Shown here one piece after another: positions 1 to 14,274 of a stretch of 64,000 bases of DNA. The notes below the pieces were generated by a model. It was given only the letters and a program-made list of their open reading frames with translations, ran no database searches and was not told the origin of the DNA. The position numbers and the translations under genes were made by a program. Source of the DNA: Ophiosphaerella korrae (lineage: Eukaryota; Ascomycota; Dothideomycetes; Pleosporales; Phaeosphaeriaceae); NCBI GenBank assembly GCA_028456385.1, contig JALNQF010000001.1:1239583-1303582 (forward strand), in the 5' to 3' direction. Position 1 is the stretch's first letter. The number at the start of each line of letters is the position of its first letter.

Positions 1-3000
1 CTAGAAGCCCTAAAGTAATAAGTAATATAAATTAACAATAATCTTTAAGAATAAAAGAAGAATAAGTATAGAGGTTACACCTAGAACTATAATAAGAGAG
101 ACTTAATAGTCCTTAACGCTAACAAAGATAAAAAGAAAAAAAAAAACAAATACTTTATATACTTTAACTATAGTAAGAAAGGCTACTACGCGAAAGACTA
201 CTAATTATAAAAGAAGAAAGATATAGTATATTATAAATATAAGAAACTAAGACACTTTATAAAAGACTATAAAAGTAAAGACTTAAAGAAAGAAACTTAG
301 TTAAAAATAACTAAGAAGAAAAAAGAAGTACTATAAGCATAGGCTAAACCTTAAAAGAAAGTAGCTAAGAGTAAAGAAGTATAATACGTAAAGCTCTACT
401 AGACTTTTTATTATAATAATAACTACTATATATATCTTTCTAGTAAATAGAGAGTAGGATACTTCCTATAATAGAGATATAGAGTAGCTATAATAAAAGA
501 AAGTAGAATAAAAGCTTAGCTAAAAGAAATAGTATAAGTAATAGACTTACTAATAGAAGACTTAGAAGGAGAAGAGCCTTTAGTACTATTAATCTAGGCT
601 AAAAGACTAGCACTAAATAAAGAGACTACAATAACTACTTCTAAAAAACTATAAAGGAGTAAGAGACAAGTTAGTATAAGAGGTATAGAGTATACCTAGC
701 TAATAATATATAGTTACAATAGCTATATAATAATAGATATAAAAAAATAAAATAAAGAATAGAAGTTTGTTTAAATATACTTAATAGTTATAAGTATAGA
801 GGAAGTATATAAAGACTAAAAAGAACGTAATCTTAAAAAAACTAAGTTTATACTATTTTAGGAATAGATAAAGTAATATATAGTTATAGTAAGAAGAATA
901 CTTACACTAAAAGAATAGGAATACCTTATAAAGAAAATACGATAAATTAATAAAGCCTATATACTAAGAGTACTAGTAGTATACTATATCCTAATAATAG
1001 AGATACCTAGTAAAGACAAGTACTAAGAAGGGGATAACAAGATAATAGATCTAGAGTATCTAGTATACTTTAAAGTATTATAGATATTATACTTAGATAA
1101 GAACTATATTATATATAGAAACTTTAAAGCAAATAACAACGTATAGCCTATAAGAAGAAGAAGCTATAATTATATAAGAGTAATTATAGTAAAAGATATC
1201 TAAAGATAAGAAATAATCTTAGAAGATAGATACGTAGTAGTAAGACCTAGATCTAAACTAGTAAAGAAATACGTCTAAAGAAGACTATAGTATAAATATA
1301 TAAATAATAAATATCTAAAATACAAAGAATATAAACTTAAAATAAGGCTATAGCCCTAAATAGATAGATAGTTTAATAAATTACTAAAGTAAGAAAAGCT
1401 AGAAAGTATAAAAGGCTTATATATTACAAAAATAAGTATATACTAAAAAAAAAAGTATAATTAATAATTAATAGTAGAGCTATAAAGAACTTTATATTAA
1501 AGAAGTTTGTAAAAATATAAAGAATATAGTATATAATAAAGAAGTACCCTTAATAACTAAGTATAATTAAAGGAAAACTATTCTAAGAACCTATATAGTT
1601 TAAGACAATACCTTTAATACTAAAGTTAGAAAGACTAGAGATTAAGAATATAGTTATAGATATAACAATAATTAACAATAAACAAGATATTATACTAGAA
1701 TTGCTATAGTTATAGATAACTAACCTAAAAATTAATTAAAGAATAATAGAAATTAACTACCCTAGACAAGATATATTAAAAGCTAACATAAACACACACA
1801 AAAGAGAATTCCTAGAAGAATATAAGAAATAGGAGAAATAGCTTATAGAACTAGAAAACTACCTTCTAGAACATTAACTATAGGACTTAGCAATAGAACT
1901 AGAAGAAGGCAAAAATATAGGATAGAGCCTAGTCTATTAAAAAATAGAAGAAGAATCTAAAATTAAACAAACGTTTATCTAGAACGTAATAAAAAAAGGA
2001 TAAATAAGAGAATCTAAATCTTTAGTAGTATATAGACTAATATTTATAGATAAAAAAAGAACTAGCAATAAGAGACTCTACGTAGATTTTAAGAAAACTA
2101 ACGTAATTATAAATAAGAACTAATACCTACTACTATAAATAGATAGAATATAAAATAGACTATAAAGAGTAAAAATCTTTATAAAACTAGATATCTAAAA
2201 CGCTTACTACTAAATTAGAATTAAAAAAAGTAATAAGTAGAAAATAGTATTTAGAATATAGTATAGACTATATAAATACTTAGTTATACTATTTAGCTTA
2301 ATAAACGCACTAGTAGTATTCTAAGAAAGAATTAATATAGTACTAAGAGAGTACTTAGATATATTTACATTTATATACTTAGATAATATCTTTATATTCT
2401 TAAAAATAGAGAAAGAACACGTACAATATATATACAAGGTACTAGAAAAACTTATAGAAAATAAACAATTTCTTAAAATAAGAAAATACAAATTTTATAT
2501 AAAGAAAATAGATTTCCTTAGATTTATTATTAAACTAGGAAAAATTAGGATTAACCTAGAAAAGATTAGATTAATTAATAAATAGCTAACACTAAGAAAC
2601 CTAAAAAAAGTACAATAATTTTATAAGCTAGCTAACTTTTATAGAAAGTTAATAATAAGATAGTCTAAAGATATAGAACTAATAACAAGACTTATAAAAA
2701 AAGACATGCTATTTAAATAGATAAAGGAATGCGACAAAGTATTTAAAAAGATTAAAAGAAAGTTTATAGAAAATCTAGTTATTAGAATATATAACCTAGA
2801 CCTACTAGTAATAGTAAAAATAGATACATCTAACTTAGTATATAGAATAGTACTAATACAAGAAGACTTAGAGACTAAGAAAGAATATTTAGTTAAATAC
2901 TTCTCTAAGAAGATAAAAATAGTAGAACTTAACTACCTAATTTATAACAAAGAAATACTAGTAATCTATAAAGTATTTAAATAATAGAGAGTATACCTAT

Positions 3001-5786
3001 AAAGAGTAAAGTATTAGACAAAGGTCTATATAAACTATAAGAATCTTACAAGATTTATAATAAATAAAGAACTATTACAACGCTATATAAGATAGTAGGA
3101 ATTCTTATTAATATTTAATATAGAAATTATATACATAAAAGGGAAAGACAACTAATTTATAGACGCCCTTAGTAGAAGACTAGACTTATAAGAAGAAGTA
3201 AGCGCTACTAGTATAGTTCTAATTAAGAATAAAGAAAGATATTTAGTCCTAAATACACCTAAAATAGCTATAATACTTAAAAGAATAAGTAGTAAGCTAA
3301 ATAAATAGATTTAGAAAACAACGTAAAAAGCTTCTAAAGAAATAGAGAAACTAGAAATCTAAGAAGGATTTATACAAGCTTATAGAAGAATATATATTCT
3401 AAGTAGGATTTAGAAAGAATTTATAAGACAATTCTATAAATTACTAGTATATAGTTACTAAAGAATTAAAAAGACGTTAGATAGACTACTATAAGACTAC
3501 TATATTCTAAAAGTAAGATAATTAGTAATAAAAGTACTATAAGATTATATAGAATACTATAGAAATAAGTATAATAAATACGTACTATATAGAATATTAC
3601 AACTAGTAGAAATACTAGAATAACTATAGAGAGTTATTACAATAGACTTTATTATAAAGTTACCTAAGTCTAAAAACCTAATATTAAGAGTTAAGTATAA
3701 TAGAATTATAACTATAGTAGATAAGCTTATAAAGTATATATACTTCTAACTATATAAAGAGAAAAGTAGGATAAAAGTTACTATATACTAAGTTCTAGGA
3801 ATAGTAATTAGTTAATATAGACTACTAGATAAGATTATTATAGATAGAGATATACAATTTATATTAAAACTATAGAGAATAATAACAGCGTAATTAGGAA
3901 TATATTATATAATATCTATAGCATACTAACTATAGATAGATAGATAGTTAAAATAAATAAATTAGATAGTAGAATAATATTTAAGATACTACTTTAACTA
4001 CAACTAGAATAATTAGGTATAACTATTACCTATAGTATAGTTAGTATATAATAGTATAAAGAATATAGTAATAAAAGTATTACTTTTCTTTATAAACTAT
4101 AGATTTAAGCTTAACGCGTATTAAATACTAAGAAACTAGATATCTTAGTCTCTAAGAGGAGAAAACTTTGCTAAAAAACTTAAAGATATATATAATTAAT
4201 TAAGATAAGATATAGAATTCTTGTATAATTATATAGTAAAGTACTATAATAAGAAATATAAAGAGAGACCCTAATTTAGAAAGAGAGAAAAAGTATAGTT
4301 AGTATAGAAGAATATTAAGAGTAAACGCCGAAGTTTAAAATTAGACTACGTTAAGATAAGACTATACAAAATTAAAAAAGAAGTTACACTAGTTATATAT
4401 AGATTAAAGCTACTAAATAAGATAAAGATATACTTAATATTCTACGTAGCTCTACTAGAACAAGTACTATAAAACGTAGAACTACTAGTATATAAAGTAG
4501 ATATGTATAAAGAATAAGAAGAATAAGAAGTTAAGAAAATTCTATAATACTAGTTTTAAAATAGAAGAAACTACTACTTAGTAGAATAGATAAGTATAGA
4601 TAAAAAAGGACAACTATAAGAGAAAATATAGGAACTAGAAGATAATCTTAATTACTCTAAGAAATTAGAAGAGTTCTAAAATTAAAACTCTCTAGAACAC
4701 TTAGTAGTAAACTAAGAGAACTAATACTACTAACAATAGATAAAGAGATAATAAAGACGTTTAGCGCAAGACCTACTATAGTAATATTAAACGCCTTATC
4801 TAAATCTAGCTTAGCTTCTAGAGCTACTAACTACTTAGCTAATTTCTTATTATTTAAAGCCTTTATCTTATAAAGATAAGAGAAATAAGCTTAATTCTTT
4901 ACTAGCTTACTCTATATAAGCTCCTAGATCTACTTACGCTTAGCTTTAGCTTCTATAATTTAAGATAGTAATTTCTTTTAAGTCTAGTTAATAGCTTTCC
5001 CTATTATTATTAAGCCTAGACGTAAAAATAAGTATAATAAACTTATACTTAGAAAGAGAAATACTAGATACGTTATAAGAGCTATATATATTTATATAAA
5101 TATACACTTTATAAGCTCTACTATTATTTATAGAAATAATATAAAAAAGAGACTTAGGGTTTAACTTAGAAGAAGTATAATAAAAGCAAGGAAATATTTT
5201 AATACTATTACATAATACGCAATTAGTAAGAAAGTAGTAATAACGTATAGATAAAATAAGTATAAAGGAGGATAAAGAACTCTATATAGATAAAGAAACT
5301 AGACTAATAACTTTAGCTCTAAGATAAGAAAACTAGGACTTGCCTAAAAGGGGAGATAGTATTATAGGTGTAATAGAAGAAATTAAGATAGAACTAATTA
5401 GCCCTAACCTAGGCGCTAACAAAGTATAAGATAAGCAAGGTAACAACCTTAATTAGGAAACTATATATAACTAGGACACCTAGGGTAATCTATAATCTAT
5501 AGACTCTTAGCGTTAATAGATTACAAATTAAAGTAATCTACAATCTACTAGTTTTAGTAAATACAGATTATAAATTATAACAAGTATATAGTTAGTAAGA
5601 TATATATTATTAGGATAGTATTAGTAATTTAATCTATTAACTATAGAACGCTAATACAAGATAGTTATAAAATATCTTCTATTATTTATAGTTATTATTG
5701 ATCCTAATATAAGCTTTTGTTATTATCTCTTAATCTACTAACCCCTAATATAGGCGCCTATAGTTAACAACAAGTAGCTTATTATA
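1..5786 (+). mobile_element. Gypsy family-1 LTR retrotransposon, copy 1 (RIP-decayed, 5' end outside window)
   Basis: The relic of gag-pol reads on the + strand in several frames, broken by many TAA/TAG codons. In order: a zinc knuckle at about 148-210 (Cys codons changed to Tyr), the RT motif VDFKK near 2,080, the RT active site read as IYLDN at 2,370-2,402 (YLDD with Asp changed to Asn, as RIP would do), RNase H near 2,820-2,990, the integrase core with a DF...KLPKSK string near 3,640-3,760, and a chromodomain-like tail at about 4,430-4,680. This order (RT-RNaseH-IN) is that of Ty3/Gypsy chromoviruses. A polypurine tract (5,346-5,359) precedes the 3' LTR. Compared with the complete copy B (7,030 bases), about 1.25 kb including the 5' LTR lies left of the window. 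Confidence 0.9.
5360..5786 (+). repeat. 3' LTR of Gypsy family-1 copy 1
   Basis: About 427 bases, starting TATTATAGGTGTAATAG and ending CCTATAGTTAAC...ATTATA. It matches, in reverse orientation, the LTRs at 28,596, 30,321, 36,925, 42,231 and 57,478. The original ends were probably TGTTACAGG...ATTACA. The middle carries short inverted repeats of the AATCTATAATCTA type. The polypurine tract just left of it fixes the start. Confidence 0.88.
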
Positions 5787-6903
5787 AATATATTAGTTTT
5801 ATAAAAGTATAAAAGAAGTACTAGTATTACTATATAAATATCCTAGATATAAAGCTAGTATATAGTTTATATTTATTTCAAAGCTCTTTTAGCTTAAGTT
5901 TATATATAAATTTAATACTTAATATACTAAATTATAATATTTTTAAGTAAAGTAGTTTCTTTTAAAGAAATAGTATACTTTTTAAAACTTTTACTTTAAT
6001 TCTTATAAAAATTACTTTCTAGCCTTTTTTTTTTTTACTTTTTCTTTTTAAAAGTAGCTTAAAGCTCTTTAAAAAGTATTTATTATAGTAGATTTTTTAA
6101 ATTCTTTTAATATAGCTATATAATAATCTAAGCTACTAGTTAGCTTCTAAGTAGTTTTTTCTTTAAACTAGCCTAGGTATTAAATTCGGTATTTTTTTCT
6201 TTTCGCTTTAATATCTTTATATTCTAAAATTATTTTAAGTTTATAGAAATCTTTTATTATAATATTATCTAGAATTTAAATATTTTTTAGTTAAAAATAT
6301 ACTTCTAGTAATAGTATATATTATAGTTATAGAGATAATAAGTATTAAGTTTAAGATTTTTAAGTATATTTTAAAGTAGTTAGCTTAGTAGTAAAATATA
6401 TTATAGAATTTATTTAAGCTATTAATAGAGAGAAGTTAAGCCTATATACTAGCTTACTTATTTTTTTATTAATTAAAAATAGTCTAATATATTATATATT
6501 AAATTTTTTAAATAAGTAGTAAGTAGTAATATTTTTTACTTTTAATATTACTTCTTTACTTTTTATAAAGTACTTATTTTTCTTTTTTATATTATACTAT
6601 TTTTTATTATAAGTTTTAGTATACTAAAAACTTACGTTTACTACTTTATATATTTTAGCTTATTAATTAAAGTATTTTATAACTTACTACTAAAGTACTA
6701 CTACTTTTCTATTATACTTGTATAAAAGTTTAGAATACTAAGTATAACTTACTATATACTTCTAAATAACTTAATTACTTTAACTTACTATAACTATAGC
6801 TATACTATACTAATTTAGATAATAAATAGATAGAAATACTTATTAAATACTAAATATTAGTCTAGAATTATATAACTAGATTATTAGAATAGTATTAGCT
6901 AGT

Positions 6904-7307
6904 TATTATAGTAGTAATAAGAGAAACTAAGATAGAACTAATTAGCCCTAGCCTAGCTAATAATAAAGTATTAGATAAGTAAGGTAATAACTTATAAGAT
7001 AATAAGCTTAATTAGGAGACTAACTATAATTAGGATATATAATAAATTTATAAATTTATAATCTTAGTAAATATAAAGTTATAAAGCTAAAGAATTAGTA
7101 AAGGTATATAGTTAATAGTAATATATATTATTAAGATAGTATTAGTAATCTAATCTTTAACTTAGAATACTAATACTTAATATTATATATATAAATTAAC
7201 TATTATTTATAGTTATTACTAATTATAATATAAGCTTTTATTATTACCTTTTAATCTACTTATACTTTAGTAGTTACTTGTAGTTAATAATAAGTAACTC
7301 TATTATA
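6904..7307 (+). repeat. Solo LTR, Gypsy family-2 type
   Basis: A 404-base LTR in + orientation, starting TATTATAGTAGTAATAAG and ending AGTAACTCTATTATA, related to the LTRs of the family-2 element at 7,464-14,274. It is flanked by a perfect 5-base target duplication CTAGT (6,899-6,903 and 7,308-7,312), so it is a genuine insertion later reduced by LTR-LTR recombination. It sits inside the Tc1/mariner element. Confidence 0.88.
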
Positions 7308-7463
7308 CTAGTATAAAGTACTTTAAAGCTATAAAGTAGTTTAACTATATATACTTAGTTATAAGTAAGATTATAAAAAAGTACTATAAAATAAGTAATA
7401 TTAAAGATAAACTTAATAGTAGCTATTTACTTATACTATTACTATATTAGAAAAAGCTTATCT

Positions 7464-7892
7464 TGTAATAGGTTACCCTATTATTAACTATAGGTAATCC
7501 TTTTAGAGTATTAGTAGATTAGGAGTTAATAGTAAAAGCTTATATAGTAATCTATAATAACTATAAGTAATAGAAGATATCTTATAATTATCTTGTATTA
7601 GCGTTCTATAGTTAGAAAATTAAATTACTAATACTATCTTAATAATATATATTACTATAAATTATATACTAATAGCTTCTTAGTAACTTTATTACTTTAT
7701 ATTTACTAAGATTTTAAATTTATAAATTCTAGCTTTATAAATTTATAAATTTATTATATATTCTAGTTATAGTTAGTTTTCTAATTAAGTTTATTATCTT
7801 ATAGGTTATTACCTTACTTATCTTATACTTTGTTAGTAACTAAACTTAGACTAATTAGTTCTATCTCTATTTCTCTTATTACTACTATAATA
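7464..7892 (-). repeat. 3' LTR of Gypsy family-2 element
   Basis: 429 bases, beginning TGTAATAGGTTACCC and ending ACTACTATAATA. It pairs with the LTR at 13,846-14,274, from which it differs mostly by C/T and G/A changes. Confidence 0.9.
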
Positions 7893-10800
7893 CTATCCTC
7901 TCTTTTATATAGTCCTTTATTTCTCTATACTAGAGCTAAAGTTATCTATCTAGTTTCTTTATTAATTTCTAGTTCTTTATTACTTCTTATATTATCTTAG
8001 TCTTAGTATAATTAACTTATCTTTATAGCTTATATTATTTATAATAATATTAAGATATTTCTTTATTATTATAGCTTACTATAGCTAAAGCTAAGTATAA
8101 GTTAACTCTTTATAAGCTAGTAAAGCTTTATTCTTATATTAAGTATCTTTGTAAATTAAAAGCTTATAATAATACTAAGTTATCTAAATAGTATTATATA
8201 ATAGAAGCTAAGTTAGATCTTAATAATATAGTAGAGGCTACTCTAGCTCTTATTATATTAGGCGCTCTTATCGTCTCTCTATCTATTAGTAGTATTACTA
8301 GTTTTCTTAGTTTACTACTAGGCGTTCTAGAGGATTTTAACTTTAGAACTCTTCTAGTTTCTTAGTGTACTTAAGATTGTCTTCTAGTTCCTATATATCT
8401 TCTTATAGTTAGCCTTTCTTATTTATTCTTATCTATTTTACTAGGTAGTAGTTTTTTCTATTATAAAACTAGTACTATAAGATTTTTTTAACTTTCTATA
8501 CTTCTTATTCTCTATACGTATCTACTTTATATACTAGTAGTTCTACTTCTTATAGTACTTTTTCTAGTAGTACTATATAGAATATTAGGTATATCTTTAT
8601 CTTATTTAGTAGTTGTAGTTTAAATATAACTAGTCTAACTTTCTTTTTAATTTTATATAGTTTTATCTTAACGTAATCTAGTTTAGAACTTAATTATTTA
8701 CTTTTAATATTTTTACGTACTAATAATACTTTTTCTCTCTCTCTAAATTAGAGTCCTTCTTAGTATTTTCTATTATAGTACTTTACTATCTAGTCTTATA
8801 AGAATTCTACGTCCTATTATAGTTAATTATATATTTCCTTAAGTCTTTTTATAAAGTTTTTTCCTCTAAAGAACTAAAATACTTAGAATCTTAGTATCTA
8901 GTATATATTAGAGTCGAATCTATAGTTTATAAAAAAGGGTAATATTTTTATTACTATATTCTTTACTCTATTATATACTAACTATACTATAGGTAGTAGT
9001 TGTACTTAATTATTCTAATTATAATTAACGTAGTATCTTAAATACTATTCTACTATCTAGTTTATACGTTCTAATTATCTATTTATTTATAGGTAGTAGA
9101 CTATTAATATTATATACTAGATTCCTAATAATACTACTATTATTCTTTATAGTTTTAATGTAAATCTTACGTCTTTATCTATAATAATTTTATCTAGCAT
9201 ACTATATTAACTAACTATAGTCCCTAGGACCTAGTATATAGTAACTTTTGTTTTACTTTTTTCTTTATATAGTCTAAAGTATAAGTACTTTATAAGTTTA
9301 TTTACTATTATTAGGATTCTATTATATTTAACTCCTAATATTAGATCTTTAGACTTTAGTAGTTTTATAATAATGTCTATTATAATAACTCTCTAAAGTC
9401 TTTCTAGTATTTTAACTAGTTATAAGATTTTATATACTATATATCTAGTATACTTATTTCTATAATATTCTATATAATCTTATAGTACTTCTATTATTAG
9501 TTACTTTACTTTTAAGATATAGTAATCTCTTAAGAGTCTATCTAATATTTTATTAATACCTTTATATCTATATACTAGTAGTTTATAGAACTATTATATA
9601 AATTCTCTTTATATTTTACTTAGTATATACGTTCTTCTATATACTTTAATAATTCTTTTTTAAATTTTAAGCTTCTTTATTTCTTTAGAAGCTTTTTCTA
9701 TTTCTTTCTAAATCTATTTATCTAGCTTACTACTCTTCCTTTTAAGTATTATAGCTATTTTAGGTATATTTAAGACTAAGTATCTTTCTTTATTCTTAAT
9801 TAGAACTATACTAGTAGTATTTACTTCTTCTTATAAGTCTAGTCTTCTACTTAGAGCGTCTATAAATTAGTTATCTTTACCCTTAGTATATATAATTTCT
9901 ATATTAAATATTAAGAAGAACTCCTATTATCTTATATAGAATTATAATAGATCTTTATTTATTATAAATTCTATAAGATTCTTATAGTCTATATAGACTT
10001 TTATTTTATATTGTACTTCTTATAAGTATACTCTATATTATTTAAATACTTTATAGATTACTAGTATTTCTTTATTATACATTAAGTAATTAAGTTCTAC
10101 TAGCTTTATTTTCTTAAAGAAGTAATTAACTAAGTATTCTTATTTTATATTTTAGTCTTCTTGTATTAGTACTATTCTATAGACTAAATTAAATACGTCT
10201 ATTTTTACTATTACTAGTAGGTCTACGTTATATATTTTAATAACTAGATTTTCTATAAATCTCTACTTAACTTAATTAAATACTTTATTATACTCTTTAG
10301 TCTATTTAAATAGTATATCTATCTTTATAAGGTTTATTAGTAGTTATATTAATTTAAACTAATTAACTATTAGATTTCTATAAAAGTTTACTAGTCTATA
10401 GAATTATTGTACCTCTTATAGGTTCTTTAGTATTAGCTATTCTTAGATTACTTTAATCTTATTTAGGTTAATCCTAATCTTTCCTAGTTCTATAATAAAC
10501 TCTAGGAAGTCTATTTCTTTTATATAAAATTTATACTTTCTTATTTAAAAATATAATTTATTTTCTACTAGCTTTTTTAGTATCTTATATATATATTATA
10601 CGTGTTCTTCTTCTATTTCTAAGATTATAAGGATATTATCTAAGTATATAAATATAAATATATCTAAATACTTTCTTAGTACTATATTAATTCGTTTTTA
10701 AAACACTACTAGTGTGTTTATTAATTAAAATAGTATAACTAAGTATTTAAATAGTTTATATTACGTTCTAAAAGTAGTTTTCTATTTATCTTCTATTCTA

Positions 10801-13800
10801 ATTCTAATCTAGTAGTAGGTGTTTTAGATATCTAGTTTAGTAAAGATTTAAGCTTTCTATAGTCTATCTTATATCTTGTTAATTTATAGTAATAAGTATT
10901 AGTTCTTGTTTATAATTATATTTATCTTTTTAAAATCTACGTAAAGTTATTTTTTATTTATCTTTTTTTTATCTATAAATATAAGTCTATATACTATTAA
11001 AGAGTTAGGTCCTTGTATCTATCTTTTTTTAGTTTCGTTCTAAATAAATACTCTTTTAATCTTGGATTCTTCTTCTATTTTCCTATAGACTAAGCTCTAT
11101 TCTATATTTTTTCTTTCTTCTAGTTATATTACTAAATCTTATCTTTAATATTCTAGACGATAGTTATTAGGTTCTATAAGTTATTTCTCCTATTTCTTAT
11201 ATTCTTCTAGGAACTATCCTTTATATATAATTATTTTAGCTTTTAATATATCTTTGTTAAAGTAACTATTTCTTTTTATTTTCTAATTAATCTTTAGGTT
11301 AGTTATTTATAACTATAGTATACTTTGTATTATATCTTTCTTATTATTAATTGTTATTATATCTATAACTATATTTTTAATTTCTAATCTTTTTAATTTT
11401 AGTGTTAAAGGTATTGTTTTAAACTTAATTTGTTTCTAGTATAGCTATCCTTTAATTATACTTAGTTATTAAAGGTATTTCTTTATTATATAATTTATTC
11501 TTTAGTTTTCTATAAACTTCTTATATATAATATTCTTTATAGCTCTACTATTAATTATTAATTATACTTTCTTTTCTTAGTATATTTTATTTTTTATAAC
11601 GTGTAGACCTAATATACTTTCTAGCTTTTCTTACTTAGGTCTTTCTTTAAATTATCTATTTTTCTAGAGCTATTACCTTATTTTATATTTATAGTTTTTA
11701 TATTTTAGATATTTATTATATATATTCTTATACTATAGCCTTGCTTTAATATATTCTTTTAATAGCTTACGTTCTAGTCTAATTAATATTTATGTTTTAT
11801 TAGGTATTTTAGTTATTTCCTAACTATTAATTTCTTTTTTTAGGATTACCTTAGTATAGTTATATCCTTTCTCTTGTTTTAGCTATATATAGTTTTATAC
11901 TTTTATAACTCTATATAAGTAGTAGTATATATTTAAATATACTACCTATAATATTTCTAGATATACTAGATATTCTAGATCTATTCTCTTATTATCTACT
12001 ATATAGTAACTATTTATACTAGGTCTTATTATTATTAAGATATAGTATACTACTAGTACTTATAGTATATAGGCTTTATTAATCTATTATATTTTTCTTA
12101 CAAGATACTACTACTCTCTTTATATAGGTATTCTTCTTACTATAACTATATATTACTCTATTTATTTTTAAAATATTATAAACTTTATTACTTTAAGATT
12201 ATATTCTTTCTAGTCTTTATACGCTTCCTCTATACTTATAACTAGTAAGTATTTTTAAATAAATTTTTATTCTTTGTTTTATTCTACTATATCTATTATT
12301 ATATAGCTATTATAGCTATATATATTTAACTAGGCGTATTCTATACTTTTTATTTTACTTTATCTCTTATCTTCTTATAGTTCTTTAGAGGTAACTATAG
12401 TAGTCTCTTTATTTAGTACTTATCTTTTAGCTTAGATTAATAGGTTCTAGGGCTCTTCCTCTTCTAAGTCTTCTATTAGTAAGTTTATTATATAAGCTAT
12501 TTCTTCTAGCTATTCTTTTATTCTATTTTCTTTTATTACTACTACTTTATACTTTTATAGGAACTATCTTACTTTCTATTTACTAGAAAGATATATAAAG
12601 TAGTTATTATTATAATAAAAGGACTAATAGAGTATTATATATTGTATTTCTTTACTCCTAGCTACTTTTTCTTAAGGTTTAGCTTATACTCTTAGTACTT
12701 CCTTCTTGTTTTTAGTTATCTTTAACTAAACTTTTTTATTTTTTTTAGAATCTTTCCTTTTATAATCTTTTATAAAGTGTACTAACTTTCTATATTTATA
12801 ATATACTATATTCTTTTTTATTTTTAACTAATAATTCTTTATATAGTAGCTACTTTTACTACAATTAAAGTATATAAAGTTTTAATTTTTCTTTTTCTTT
12901 TTATCTTTATTAGTATTTAGGATTATAGAGTCTCTCTTATTATAGTTCTAAGTAGATTCTCTATACTTATTCTTTTTCTATTCTTAAAGATTATTATTAA
13001 TCTATTTTACTTATTACTTTAGAGCTTCTAGTATTCTTAGTTTTTCTATATAGTTTATTTTATATTATATCTTTAAGTTTAGTCTTTATTTAAATTATAA
13101 TATTAAAGATAGTTTATTCTATTCTATATTTTATAATAGTTATTTAAACTATAATATATATTTAGGAATACTTTTATTTTATATAAGCTTCTTAAGCCTT
13201 TCTTTAGCTTATTAGGTAATATCTATATCTCTAAATACTACTCTAATTTATCTTATATAGTATTTATAACTTCTAAAGCTAGCTCTAGTTTTATTCTTCT
13301 AGTTTATCTAAGTATATATTATATAATCTATCTAGTAAAGCTTAAACTATCTTATTATATTTTCTTTTAAGTATATTCTAATATATATTACCTTTTTATC
13401 TTCTCTATTAAAGTATAGTACTTATATATTAATCTATAGTTATACTAATACTATAAAGAGTCTTAGTTTTTCTCTTTTTCTATTAAACTTCTTAAGTATA
13501 AGTATTTTAGGTAGTTTCTTTATTATACTTATTTCTAGTCTCTAAGTAATTAACTCTATCTAGTTTTATCTTTTAATAACTACTTTAATTTATACTTTAT
13601 TCTACTTTATATATTCTTATTATTCTTTATTCTATATTTCTAAAGTGTTAATTACTATTTTTATATTTTCTTTTTTAGAGATTAAGTTATTTAAGTAGTT
13701 TTTAATTACCTTCTATACTATAATATCTAATTTATAACTACTTATAGGTACTTTAACTCTTTTCTTAGTTAAGCTTTCTACTATTATATTAGCTAGACTA

Positions 13801-13845
13801 TATACTAGTTATACTTTACTTCTTATAATAACTAAATTAGTAAGG

Positions 13846-14274
13846 TATAATAGGTTACCCTATTATTAACTATAAGTAATCCTTCTAGAGTATTAGTAGA
13901 TTTAGAGTTAATAGTAAAATCTTATATAGTAATCTATAATAATAATAAATAATAGAAGATATCTTGTAATTATCTTGTATTAGCGTTCTATAGTTAGAGG
14001 TTTAAATTACTAATACTATCCTAATAATACGTTTTACTATAAATTATATACTAATAGCTTCTTAGTAACTTTATTACTTTGTATTTACTAAGATCGCGAA
14101 TTTATAAATTCTTACTTTATAAATTTACAAATTTATTATATATTCTAGTTATAGTTAGTTTCTAAATTAAGTTTGTTATCCTATAGGTTTTTACCCTACT
14201 TATTCTATACTTTGTTAGTAACTAAGCTTAGACTTCTTAGTTCTATCTCTATTTCTCTTATTACTACTATAATA
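13846..14274 (-). repeat. 5' LTR of Gypsy family-2 element
   Basis: 429 bases, beginning TATAATAGGTTACCC and ending ACTACTATAATA, followed by the duplication TATCT. The 20 bases just inside it (13,826-13,845) are identical to those inside the 5' LTRs of family-1 copies A and B, the position of a primer-binding site. Confidence 0.9.

Larger units (their letters stand above)
7464..14274 (-). mobile_element. Complete Gypsy family-2 LTR retrotransposon (RIP-decayed)
   Basis: A 6,811-base element with 429-base LTRs at 7,464-7,892 and 13,846-14,274, flanked by the exact 5-base target duplication TATCT (7,459-7,463 and 14,275-14,279). Read on the minus strand it runs: leader, gag with a zinc-knuckle relic near 12,843-12,885, RT with the active site as YLDN near 10,620-10,660, RNase H, integrase, chromodomain tail near 8,300-8,600, then a polypurine tract (complement of 7,893-7,906). 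The left LTR keeps its TG terminus (TGTAATAGG). Organisation and size match family 1, but the LTR sequences differ. No intact ORF survives. It is inserted in the Tc1/mariner element. Confidence 0.92.

Noticed and set aside
5500..5640. Short AATCTATAATCTA-type inverted repeats as a CRISPR-like or satellite array.
   Set aside because: They are an internal feature of the family-1 LTR, present in every copy, without regular spacers.
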